Assembly: GCA_025356665.1 (NCBI GenBank)
Contig: JANXRV010000129.1
Coordinates: 60,013-124,012 of the forward strand
Direction of reading: 5' to 3'
Length of the DNA: 64,000 nucleotides
Source: CAITSH01 sp025356665
Lineage (GTDB): Bacteria > Pseudomonadota > Gammaproteobacteria > Burkholderiales > SG8-39
The first letter of the stretch is position 1. Each line of letters opens with the position of its first letter. Made by a program: the position numbers and the translations under genes. The notes beneath the pieces are model-generated. The model was given only the letters and a program-made list of their open reading frames with translations, was not told the DNA's origin and ran no database searches. Shown here piece by piece: positions 44,889 through 53,041 of the stretch.

Positions 44889-45284
44889 ATGCCGAAAACC
44901 CGCATCTATAGTCCCGCTGTCGCGGAAGCCCCGCCCGGGCGCTGGTCGAACGCGATCCGCGCGGGCGAGTTTCTGTTCCTCTCCGGGCAGGTCTCGCGCG
45001 CCCAGGACGGCGCCACCATCGAGGGCAAGGGCGAATACGAACAGGCGAAAATCATTTTCACCAAAATCAAGAACCTGGTCGAAGCCGCGGGCGGCACGAC
45101 CGAGGACGTGGTGAAGGTGACGATATACGTGATCAACATCAAGCAGAACAAGGAAGTCTGGCGCGCGCGGCAGGAGTTCTTCAGCGACGATTTCCCGGCA
45201 TCCACCCTGGTCGAGGTCAGCGCGCTCGGATCGCCCGAGGTCCTGGTCGAGATCGAGGCCATCGCGCATATTGGCGGCAAGTGA
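44889..45284 (+). CDS. Rid family protein lacking the RidA arginine
   Basis: This is a 131-aa member of the YjgF/YER057c/UK114 family. FLFLSGQVSRAQDG and ASTLVEVSALGSPEVLVEIE are family blocks. The arginine that RidA uses to hydrolyse reactive enamines (in a PARSxVEV-type motif) is Ser105 here (PASTLVEV), so this is not a RidA-type deaminase; members of the other subgroups are often pathway-specific. GCAAAGGAGC precedes the ATG. The stop overlaps the Bug start in TGATG. Confidence 0.92.
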   Translation: MPKTRIYSPAVAEAPPGRWSNAIRAGEFLFLSGQVSRAQDGATIEGKGEYEQAKIIFTKIKNLVEAAGGTTEDVVKVTIYVINIKQNKEVWRARQEFFSDDFPASTLVEVSALGSPEVLVEIEAIAHIGGK

Positions 45285-46255
45285 TGCGTCGGACAACATT
45301 CGTCGCCGCCATGCTCGCGGCCTTCGCGCTGTGCGCGCCGGGCGTGCCGGCGGCGGCCGACTTCCCGTCGCGGCCGATACGCATCGTCGTGCCCTATGCG
45401 CCCGGCGGCGCGTCGGAAACCATGGCGCGCCTGGTCGCCGATCGAATGGCCGCGGTCCTCAAGCAGCCGGTGATCATAGAGAACCGACCCGGAGGCGGTA
45501 CGGTCATCGGCGCCTCGGTGGTCGCGCACGCGCCCGCCGATGGCTACACCTTGTTCGTCAACGCGTCGAGCTTCGTCATCAACAGCCACCTGATTTCGAA
45601 GCTGCCTTACGACCCGTGGAAGGACTTCACGCCGCTCACCCTCGCAGCCTCCAACCCGCACGTGCTGGTGACCAGCAACGCACTGGGCACGCGCACCCTG
45701 GGCGAGTTCCTCGCAGTGGCCAAAGCGAAAGGCAATGCCCTTTCCTACGGCTCGTTCGGCAACGGCAGCTCCGGACATCTCGCCTTCGAGTTATTGAAAA
45801 AGACCTATGGTTTCGGCATGGAGCACGTGCCCTACAAGAGCACGCCGCAGGCCATGACGGACGTTATCGGCGGGCAGATCCAGGCGATGCTCACCGACAC
45901 GCCGGCCGCCGTGCCGCAAGCCAAGGCGGGCAAGATGATGGTGCTTGCGATCGCCGCGGATCAGCGCAGCCCGTCGCTGCCCGACGTGCCCACGTTTCAG
46001 GAAGCGACCGGCACGCGTTTCGTGTCGCGCTCCTGGTTCGGCTTCCTCGTGAAGAGCGGCACGCCGCCGGAGGTACAGAAGCTGCTGCAAACGGAAATCG
46101 TGCGCGCGCTAAAGACACCAGAACTGCAAGACAAGCTTCACGACCTGGGCATGGATACGATCGGCTCGAGCCCGGAGGAATTCGCCGCGTTCATGAAATC
46201 AGAGTCGGAACGCTTCGCGGACGCGATCCGGTTTTCAGGCGCGAAGGCAGACTAA
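45284..46255 (+). CDS. Bug/TctC-family solute-binding protein
   Basis: This is a 323-aa periplasmic protein from the ATG at 45284 (a GTG three bases earlier is also possible). The signal ends PAAAD; FPSRPIRIVVPYAPGGAS, ENRPGGGTVIG and APADGYTL follow. It is translationally coupled to the Rid gene. The segment between B1 and B2 thus carries a two-gene unit. Confidence 0.92.
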   Translation: MRRTTFVAAMLAAFALCAPGVPAAADFPSRPIRIVVPYAPGGASETMARLVADRMAAVLKQPVIIENRPGGGTVIGASVVAHAPADGYTLFVNASSFVINSHLISKLPYDPWKDFTPLTLAASNPHVLVTSNALGTRTLGEFLAVAKAKGNALSYGSFGNGSSGHLAFELLKKTYGFGMEHVPYKSTPQAMTDVIGGQIQAMLTDTPAAVPQAKAGKMMVLAIAADQRSPSLPDVPTFQEATGTRFVSRSWFGFLVKSGTPPEVQKLLQTEIVRALKTPELQDKLHDLGMDTIGSSPEEFAAFMKSESERFADAIRFSGAKAD

Positions 46256-46274
46256 CGCGATCCAGCGGCACAGC

Positions 46275-46375
46275 CGCCAGATTGAGTCGCGGTCGTCTTG
46301 GCATTGGTGTGCGTGCCATGCATAGGCGGTGTCTCCGCACCCAGCGCTCAGTAAGCTGAAAAATTACGCTGACCC
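46275..46375. repeat. Dispersed element B2 (101 bp)
   Basis: Second copy of B1, same orientation, after the Bug gene. Differences from B1 are scattered single bases, most in the region near 46321-46345. Confidence 0.8.
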
Positions 46376-46402
46376 TGTTTATCTACAGCGAATTCCCTGT
46401 TG

Positions 46403-47380
46403 TCAGTCGACCTTGGCGCCGACGTCCTTCGCGATCCTCGTCCACTTGGTGATTTCGAGGGCGATGAAGCGCGCAAACTGATCGGGAGTGCCCCCGACCA
46501 CTTCGAGACCGCCGCCCTTCAGTTTTTCGCGCACGGCCGGCATCGCCATCACCATCTTGAACGCCTCATTCAGGCGCCTCACGACCTCCGGCGGCAGCCC
46601 CGCCGGACCGGCCAGGCCCTGCCACGCAGTGGCGTCAAAGCCGGCGTGGCCGGTCTCGGCGATCGTCGGCAGGTTGGGGAAGTTTGACGAGCGCTTCGCG
46701 GTGGCCACCGCCAGCGCCCGCAGCTTGCCCGACTGCACGTGGGGCATCAGATTCGCCTGATCGCCGATCGCCACCTGCACCGTGCCGCCAAGCAGGTCCG
46801 TGACCATCGGACCCCCACCCTTGTACGGAACATGGAGCAGGTCGATGCCGGTCTGCGCCTTGAACAGTTCGGTGCCCAGATGCGGCAGGCTGCCGCTGCC
46901 GGCCGAGCCATACGAGAGTTTGCCCGGGTTGGCGCGGGCGTACGCGACGAGTTCCGGTACGGTCGTCGCCGGCACCGACGGATGGACAACCAGCACGTAG
47001 TTCACGTCGACGGTGCGTATGACCGGGGTGAGATCCTTCAGCGGATCGTAGGGCATCTTCGCGTAGAGGCCGACGTTGATCGCGAGCGAGGCGATATTGC
47101 CCAGCAGCAGCGTGTAGCCGTCAGGCGGGGACTTCGCGACGATCTCCGCACCGACCATTCCGCTCGCCCCTGCCTTGTTGTCGATGACCACCGGCTGACC
47201 GAGCGCCTCCGAGAGCGGCTGCTGCACGACCCGTGCGTAGAAGTCGACCGCGCCGCTGGGCGGGAACGGCACGACCAGCCGGATCGGCCTGGTCGGATAC
47301 GCCTGCGCGAATGCGTGCACGGTTGCGCCCAGCATTATCAGTCCGATGATCACGCGTCCAATTCCCGCCAGCTTCTTCAT
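46403..47380 (-). CDS. Bug/TctC-family solute-binding protein
   Basis: This is a 325-aa periplasmic protein. The start at 47380 gives a signal peptide ending HAFAQ; the longer in-frame reading to 48043 is antisense to the enolase gene. AYPTRPIRLVVPFPPSGAVD, IDNKAGASGMVG and PPDGYTLLLG are typical. It is divergent from the enolase-superfamily gene with 67 bp between and probably shares its substrate context. Confidence 0.92.
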   Translation of the reverse strand: MKKLAGIGRVIIGLIMLGATVHAFAQAYPTRPIRLVVPFPPSGAVDFYARVVQQPLSEALGQPVVIDNKAGASGMVGAEIVAKSPPDGYTLLLGNIASLAINVGLYAKMPYDPLKDLTPVIRTVDVNYVLVVHPSVPATTVPELVAYARANPGKLSYGSAGSGSLPHLGTELFKAQTGIDLLHVPYKGGGPMVTDLLGGTVQVAIGDQANLMPHVQSGKLRALAVATAKRSSNFPNLPTIAETGHAGFDATAWQGLAGPAGLPPEVVRRLNEAFKMVMAMPAVREKLKGGGLEVVGGTPDQFARFIALEITKWTRIAKDVGAKVD

Positions 47381-47447
47381 GATGCCTTTCCCAATGGTCA
47401 CGCAGCTTATACTAACCAACCACATTTCCCCCAAGACAATAGTTCCC

Positions 47448-48566
47448 ATGACGACACGTATCGAGAGAGTCGAATGCTGGGTGTTCCGAGCGCCGATCGC
47501 GGAACCGGTCGCGAACGCCTTCGGCGCCATGACCAATCGCCCCGCCGTGTTCCTGCGTGTCGCGGCAAGCGACGGCGCGTGGGGCTGGGGCGAGGTGTTC
47601 AGCAACTTCCCGCAGGTGGGGGCCGAGCATCGCGCGCGTCTGGTCGACAGCATCTTCGCGCCGCTGCTCATCGGCGTGGCGGCGGACGACCCCGCACCGG
47701 CACGCGCACTGCTGGAAGAACGAACGCGCCCGATGGCCATCCAGTGCGGCGAACCCGGTCCGTTCGCGCAGATCGCCGCAGCCCTCGACCAGGCGCTGTG
47801 GGACATCGCCGCGCGGCGGGCGGGCATGCCGTTGTGGCAACTCCTCGGCGGGCAGCCGCGCGTGCGCGTGTACGCGAGCGGCATCGGGCCCGAGCACGTC
47901 GCAGCAACTGCGCTCGCCAAGCGCGCGGCAGGATATCGCGCCTTCAAACTCAAAGTCGGCTTCGGCAAGGAGCGCGACGCCACCAACCTCGCCGCCATGC
48001 GCGCCGCCCTTGGCGAGGAGGCGACGATCATGTGCGACGCCAATCAGGCGTGGACACCGCAGGAGGCGGCAACTCGCATTGCCGAACTGGCGCCGCAGCG
48101 CCCGCTCTGGATCGAAGAGCCGATCGCCGCCGACCACGCACACTCTGCGTGGCGCGCGCTGGCCGCAGCGAGCGCGATTCCGCTCGCAGCCGGCGAGAAC
48201 CTGCGCGGGCAGCAGGCATTCGACGAGGCAATCGATGCGGGCTATCTCGGATTCGTACAACCGGACGTGGGCAAATGGGGCGGAATCAGCGGGGGCCTGG
48301 CCGTGGCGCGGCACGCCGCGGCGCGCAATCTGGCCTACTGCCCGCACTGGCTTGCCGGCGGCGTGGGCCTCGCCGCGTCGATGCACACGCTCGCCGGCAG
48401 TGGCAATGCGCGCGGTTACGCCGAAGTCGATGCCAATCCGAATCCGCTGCGCGAGGAGGTGTTCGGCTTCGCCGTCGTGGACGGATGGGTCTCTTTATCC
48501 GACGCACCGGGCCTGGGCGTCGAGCCGGATCTGCTGCGGCTGGCGAAGTACCTGGTAAATAAATAG
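47448..48566 (+). CDS. Enolase-superfamily enzyme, mandelate-racemase subgroup
   Basis: This is a 372-aa enzyme with a capping domain and a TIM barrel. Catalytic residues are Lys167 and Lys169 (AFKLKVGFG), metal ligands Asp197 (MCDANQAW), Glu223 (WIEEPIA) and Glu250 (AAGENL), and the Asp273/His300 dyad (QPDVGKWGG; CPHWLAGG). This set is that of mandelate racemase and related acid-sugar dehydratases, so the substrate should be an alpha-hydroxy acid. The last codons and the TAG lie at the edge of element A2, so the natural C-terminus may have been replaced. Confidence 0.9.
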   Translation: MTTRIERVECWVFRAPIAEPVANAFGAMTNRPAVFLRVAASDGAWGWGEVFSNFPQVGAEHRARLVDSIFAPLLIGVAADDPAPARALLEERTRPMAIQCGEPGPFAQIAAALDQALWDIAARRAGMPLWQLLGGQPRVRVYASGIGPEHVAATALAKRAAGYRAFKLKVGFGKERDATNLAAMRAALGEEATIMCDANQAWTPQEAATRIAELAPQRPLWIEEPIAADHAHSAWRALAAASAIPLAAGENLRGQQAFDEAIDAGYLGFVQPDVGKWGGISGGLAVARHAAARNLAYCPHWLAGGVGLAASMHTLAGSGNARGYAEVDANPNPLREEVFGFAVVDGWVSLSDAPGLGVEPDLLRLAKYLVNK

Positions 48567-48662
48567 GCTCAGTGTAACTTTCCCATCGTCGGGACCTGCT
48601 GCCCAGTCAACTCAACTCGTATCGGTCGCCAGGCTTGGTAAGCTGAGAAATTAGACTGACCC
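48566..48662. repeat. Dispersed element A2 (97 bp, inverted-repeat ends)
   Basis: Copy of A1. Here the flanks AATAAATA and TATTTATT extend the terminal inverted repeat to about 26 bp. The element abuts the stop codon of the enolase-superfamily gene. Confidence 0.8.
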
Positions 48663-48686
48663 TATTTATTCACTATTTATCCAGCG

Positions 48687-51578
48687 TCAAGCCTTGCGCA
48701 GAAACGCCTGGAACTCGTCCGGCGGCAACGGTCGGCTGAACAGATAGCCTTGATAGGCATCGCAGCCGTGAGCGCTGAGAAACTCGTGTTGCGCCTCGGT
48801 TTCTACGCCTTCGGCAATCACACTCATGTCCAGCCCCCGGCCCATGGTAATGACGGTTCGCGCGATGATCGCGTCGTTTCTTCCCTGGGGCAGGTTGCGC
48901 ACGAAAGACTGGTCGATCTTGAGCTGATCAAGGGGCAATTGCGCCAGATAAGCCAGGCACGAATAACCGGTGCCGAAATCGTCCAGGGAAAAACCGACAC
49001 CAAGCTGCCTGATCGCGGACATCTTGTCGATCGTGTCCTGCACGTTCTCGAGCGCCAGACTTTCCGTCATTTCGATCTTCAAGCGCGTCGGATCGACGCC
49101 GCTGCTTTGAAGAACATTTTGCACCTGCACCACAAAATCAGCCTGCCGGAATTGCCGGGCGCTGACATTCACCGCGATTTTCAGTTCGCGGGATTGCGTA
49201 TCGCCCGCAAGGGTTTTGAGCAGTGCGCAGGCCGTTTCCAGCACCCATTGACCGATCGGCAGAATCAGGCCAGTGTCTTCGGCCAGGGGAATGAAATCGA
49301 GCGGCGACACCAGACCGTGTACCGGATGTTGCCAGCGCAACAGCGCCTCGGCGCCGATCACGCGACGCGATGCATCGAATTGCGGCTGGTAGTAGAGTCG
49401 CAATTGCCTGCTGGCCAGGGCCTGACGCAACTCGGCCTCCATGGCGCTGCGTTTCTCCAGCGCGGCCGCCATGCCCTGATCGAAAAAACGCATCGCATTG
49501 CGCCCCTCGCTCTTGGCTTGATACAACGCAAGGTCGGCACGCTTCAACAGACCTTCGACCGTATCCCGCTTGTCAAACAGATCGACCCCGATACTGAGCC
49601 GGCAATGGTGTTCAATGCCATTGAGATCGAAAGGCTGCTCAATGCTTTCACGGATCTTGTCTCCGAGCTGCTTGACCCGCAGGACTGCGCTATCGGCATT
49701 GGAGCCCAGGTTTTCGAGCACGATAACGAACTCGTCGCCGCCCTGGCGCGCCACCGTATCACTTTCACGCACCGTTTCCCGCAGGCGCTGCGCCACCTCG
49801 ACCAGCAGCAGGTCGCCGGCATCATGACCGCGGGTATCGTTGAGCTTCTTGAAATTATCCAGGTCGATGAAAAAAATTGCTCCGTAAAGCGCGCTCCGCG
49901 CCGAGGCGGTCAGGGCCTGGGCCAAGCGATCCTGCAACTGGCGACGATTCGGCAACCGGGTAAGCGGGTCGTAATAGGCCAGACGGTGAATCTCGGCCAG
50001 CGCTTCCTTATCCTCGGACACATCCGAGAGGATGCTGACGTAATTGGAAATTTGTTGGTTGGGATTGATTACCGCCGTGATCGTCAGCAGATCGGCGTAG
50101 ATCTGGCCGTTTTTTCGCCGATTCCAGAATACGCCTTGCCAAGAGCCTTTCTCCTGCAGCGTGCGCCACATCTGCTCGTAGAAGAGCGCGCCCTGGCGTC
50201 CTGAATCGAGCATCGCCAGCGTCTGACCCGTGGTTTCTTCAGGCAAGTAACCGGTCAGCTGAGTAAAGGCCGGATTGACGCGCTGGATGATGCCATGCGG
50301 GTCGGTGATAATCATCATGTTCTGGGCGGCAAAGGCGACAGCGGCGATGCGCAACTCGTCTTCTGCCCGCTTGCGATTGGTGATGTCGCGCGAGAGGCCG
50401 ATAAAGTGAGTCAAACTGCCTTGCTCGTCGCGCACCGGCGAAATGGACAACTCGTTCCAGAAAGTGCCGCCTTCCTTGCGGTAATTGAGAATCTCGCCAG
50501 AGAAATGCGCATCGCCATGCAGCGCCCGACGTATCGCGGCGATGGTGCCCCGATCGGTCAGGGGCCCCTGGAGAAACCGGCAGTCCTGGCCGATAAATTC
50601 ATCGGTGCTGTAGCCGGTCATCTCCAGAAAGGCATGATTCACCGCTATGACCCGATGGTCAGGGCCGGTGAGGGAGACGCCTTGGGAGATCGTTTTGAGC
50701 GCGATGTCGGCCACCCGCAACCTGGCCTCGTTCTTTTTACGCAAGTCCAGTTCGGCGAGCAGTTGAACATTAAGGCGATTGATCCGATCCTTGGCGATGG
50801 CTTCGTCAATCCGGTAGACCAATTGGGCAAGATAACCCTCGTGCTTGGTGATGTAATCGGCCGCGCCCAAGTGCATGGCGGCAATGGCCATCGCCTCACC
50901 ACCCCGGGCTGAGGTGATCAAGAACGGTGGCAAGCGCAGACCGCGCGCCTTTGCCTCATGCACGAAGTCCAGGCCACTCAGGTCGGACATGCGCAGGTCG
51001 ACCAACAGCACGTCATAGACGCTGGCCTGAGCCAGCCGTTCGAGCGCGGCGGCGCAAGTCTGCACCACGTCCAGCACGAAATGTGGCGCGAATTTGGCGA
51101 AGTGGGCGAGGGTCAGATCGATGTCCTTCTCCAGGTGCTCAACATAGAGAATCCGTCGGGGAAGGGTGGCGGCGGGCAAGCCCTGGCTTTGTCGCCGGCG
51201 ATGCTCCTCCAGCACGCCGTGCAGCAGCCCGGGAAGGGGCTCCAGATAGCGGCTGCTTTTGGCGCTATAACTGGCCGCGCCCAGGCGCAAAGCCTTCAGC
51301 ACCAGTTCTTCGTCGCCCTCGCCGGTGATCATCACTACCGGCATTGACGATCCGGCCTCGTTCAACGCCCTCAACACCTCCAGGCCGAGCATGTCGGGCA
51401 GTCGATAATCGAGCAACAACAGGTCGAACGCCGCTTCCCGTAGCCGCTCCAGACACTGCTGCCCGGTGGCTGCCACCTCGATCTCGAACTCCGGGGCGTA
51501 CTCGGCGAACCAGGATCGGGTCAGGTCTGCGTCCTGAGCATTATCGTCGGCATAGAGCAGTCGGATACGCGGGTTCAT
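48687..51578 (-). CDS. REC-REC-LOV-PAS-GGDEF-EAL signalling protein
   Basis: This 963-aa protein would make and/or degrade cyclic di-GMP. Domains: receiver 1 (residues 5-120, phospho-acceptor Asp57), receiver 2 (141-260, Asp194), a PAS domain of LOV type (about 285-405), a second PAS (410-525), GGDEF (535-695) and EAL (710-960). In the LOV domain GQDCRFLQ carries the flavin-adduct cysteine Cys333, and NYRKEGGTFWNELSISPVRD keeps the two flavin-contacting Asn (365, 375); the usual Gln of the last strand is Ser396 and the usual Asn before the Cys is Asp332. GGDEF is intact (613-617) with an inhibitory RxxD at 604-607; EAL is intact (744-746), with DDFGTGYS and IAEGVE. It ends a six-gene operon. 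Confidence 0.92.
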   Translation of the reverse strand: MNPRIRLLYADDNAQDADLTRSWFAEYAPEFEIEVAATGQQCLERLREAAFDLLLLDYRLPDMLGLEVLRALNEAGSSMPVVMITGEGDEELVLKALRLGAASYSAKSSRYLEPLPGLLHGVLEEHRRRQSQGLPAATLPRRILYVEHLEKDIDLTLAHFAKFAPHFVLDVVQTCAAALERLAQASVYDVLLVDLRMSDLSGLDFVHEAKARGLRLPPFLITSARGGEAMAIAAMHLGAADYITKHEGYLAQLVYRIDEAIAKDRINRLNVQLLAELDLRKKNEARLRVADIALKTISQGVSLTGPDHRVIAVNHAFLEMTGYSTDEFIGQDCRFLQGPLTDRGTIAAIRRALHGDAHFSGEILNYRKEGGTFWNELSISPVRDEQGSLTHFIGLSRDITNRKRAEDELRIAAVAFAAQNMMIITDPHGIIQRVNPAFTQLTGYLPEETTGQTLAMLDSGRQGALFYEQMWRTLQEKGSWQGVFWNRRKNGQIYADLLTITAVINPNQQISNYVSILSDVSEDKEALAEIHRLAYYDPLTRLPNRRQLQDRLAQALTASARSALYGAIFFIDLDNFKKLNDTRGHDAGDLLLVEVAQRLRETVRESDTVARQGGDEFVIVLENLGSNADSAVLRVKQLGDKIRESIEQPFDLNGIEHHCRLSIGVDLFDKRDTVEGLLKRADLALYQAKSEGRNAMRFFDQGMAAALEKRSAMEAELRQALASRQLRLYYQPQFDASRRVIGAEALLRWQHPVHGLVSPLDFIPLAEDTGLILPIGQWVLETACALLKTLAGDTQSRELKIAVNVSARQFRQADFVVQVQNVLQSSGVDPTRLKIEMTESLALENVQDTIDKMSAIRQLGVGFSLDDFGTGYSCLAYLAQLPLDQLKIDQSFVRNLPQGRNDAIIARTVITMGRGLDMSVIAEGVETEAQHEFLSAHGCDAYQGYLFSRPLPPDEFQAFLRKA

Positions 51579-53041
51579 GTTTGATCTCGGGCGCGTTCGA
51601 AAAAGGGTGAAGCGGGTTTTATGGCTCTGTATTCGGTGTGAGCTTCGTGGCTGGCACTGGTGCCGGAGCGGTAAGCGGGCAAGTCCACATAAAAGGTGGC
51701 ACCCTGGCCGGGCTGGGATTCAGCCCGGATGCTTCCACCCAGTTTGTCGACCACCTTCTTGACGATGGCCAGGCCGGCACCACTGCCCTCAATCTCCTCC
51801 GCACTGACCAGCCGGTTGAACAGGCCGAAAATACGTTTGGCGTATTTCATGTCGAAGCCCATGCCGTTGTCGCTGACAACCAGGCGCAAGGCCTGGCCGG
51901 TGACCTCGTTCACGTCGTTCACCTCAGTCTCCTCGGCCCGGATCTCGATGCGTGGCGGTCTGGCCTTGCTGCTGAACTTGAGGGCATTATCGATCAGGTT
52001 GGAAAGCACCTGCTGCAACCCGCTTTCCCAGGTTTCCAGTGTTATATCGGGGATAGTCACCGTTACGTCCACACCCTGCTCGGCAATCAGCAAATGGCGG
52101 TCATCAAGAATGGCAGCGACCAGTCGGCGCAGATTCACCTCGGCAAACGAGGGCGTCGCGGCATCCAGCCGCGCGAAGAGCAGCAGCCCATCGATCAAGT
52201 GGTCCAGATTGCGTGTGGCGGTGCTGATCTGGCTCAGGCAGAAGCGGGCGCGTTCGCTCAAACCGGCCTGATGCTTGCGCTCCAGTTCGCTGGTGTAGCC
52301 GGCAATGCCGCGCAACGGGACTTTCAGATCATGCGAGATGGTGTGGGCAAAGCCCTTGAGGTCCGCGTTGCGCAGACGCAGGACCTGCTCGGCCTGCTCT
52401 ACTTGTCTGGTCTTGTCTTCCAGCTCGGTATAAATCGCCACCAGGCCGATATTGGTTTCGCTCAGTTCGCGATTGAGCCTTTGCAACTCCTCGTCACGTT
52501 GGCGGAGCAATTCAAGGGCGCTGAGTAATTCCTGGTTTTGCGTACGGAATTCCTCCATTGGCGATTCGGCGCGCAGCGCCGCCAGCGATTGCGCGATACG
52601 CCCCAACAAGGCGGGTGTTACCGGCTGAGCCGAGGCTGGCAGCCCTAGGCCCAGAATCACGGTGGTGCCCTGGCCAGGCCGGGTGTCGATGCTGAAATGC
52701 TCCGGCAGCAGCCGCCGGCTGCCCAGCAGGCCCAGCCCCAAGCCGGTGCCGGAGGTATAGCGCCCTTCCAGAATGGCGTCGAGGTGGGCAATGCCCGGCC
52801 CCTGGTCGCGCACCGCAATGGCCAACCATTGCGCCGGCGCTGCGCCCTCGATGAAATACTCGACTTCGCCGCCTTGCGCATATTGCAGGGCGTTGCGGAC
52901 AATTTCGGAGACGGCGGTACTGATGCGCGTCTGCTCCTGGCGATCAAAACCCAGCACTCCGGCAATCAGCCGCGCCCGCTGCCGCGCATGGACAACATCC
53001 TGCTCAAGATGGATTCGTACGCGAACGATGGCGAGCGTCAT
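51575..53041 (-). CDS. Sensor histidine kinase with an extra N-terminal ATPase domain
   Basis: This is a 488-aa protein without membrane segments. It opens with a GHKL ATPase domain of the RsbT/RsbW kind (about 1-135; Asn50 in SEIVRNALQYA, RDQGPGIA, GTGLGLGLLGS). A coiled coil (160-225) leads to a HisKA domain with the phospho-acceptor His237 (HTISHDLKVPLRG) and a second GHKL ATPase domain (330-450; NLIDNALKFSS, SDNGMGFD, GSGAGLAIVKKVV). It overlaps both neighbours by 4 bp. It could relay the stressosome output to the two receiver domains of the next protein. Confidence 0.92.
   Translation of the reverse strand: MTLAIVRVRIHLEQDVVHARQRARLIAGVLGFDRQEQTRISTAVSEIVRNALQYAQGGEVEYFIEGAAPAQWLAIAVRDQGPGIAHLDAILEGRYTSGTGLGLGLLGSRRLLPEHFSIDTRPGQGTTVILGLGLPASAQPVTPALLGRIAQSLAALRAESPMEEFRTQNQELLSALELLRQRDEELQRLNRELSETNIGLVAIYTELEDKTRQVEQAEQVLRLRNADLKGFAHTISHDLKVPLRGIAGYTSELERKHQAGLSERARFCLSQISTATRNLDHLIDGLLLFARLDAATPSFAEVNLRRLVAAILDDRHLLIAEQGVDVTVTIPDITLETWESGLQQVLSNLIDNALKFSSKARPPRIEIRAEETEVNDVNEVTGQALRLVVSDNGMGFDMKYAKRIFGLFNRLVSAEEIEGSGAGLAIVKKVVDKLGGSIRAESQPGQGATFYVDLPAYRSGTSASHEAHTEYRAIKPASPFFERARDQT

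Noticed and set aside
46739..48562. 607-aa open frame on the + strand
   Set aside because: It is antisense to a Bug gene and out of frame with the enolase-superfamily gene, whose catalytic residues are all in the other frame.
43175..48662. Elements A and B considered as integron attC sites
   Set aside because: They separate gene units and have dyads, but no GTTRRRY-type core sites and no integrase gene were found.
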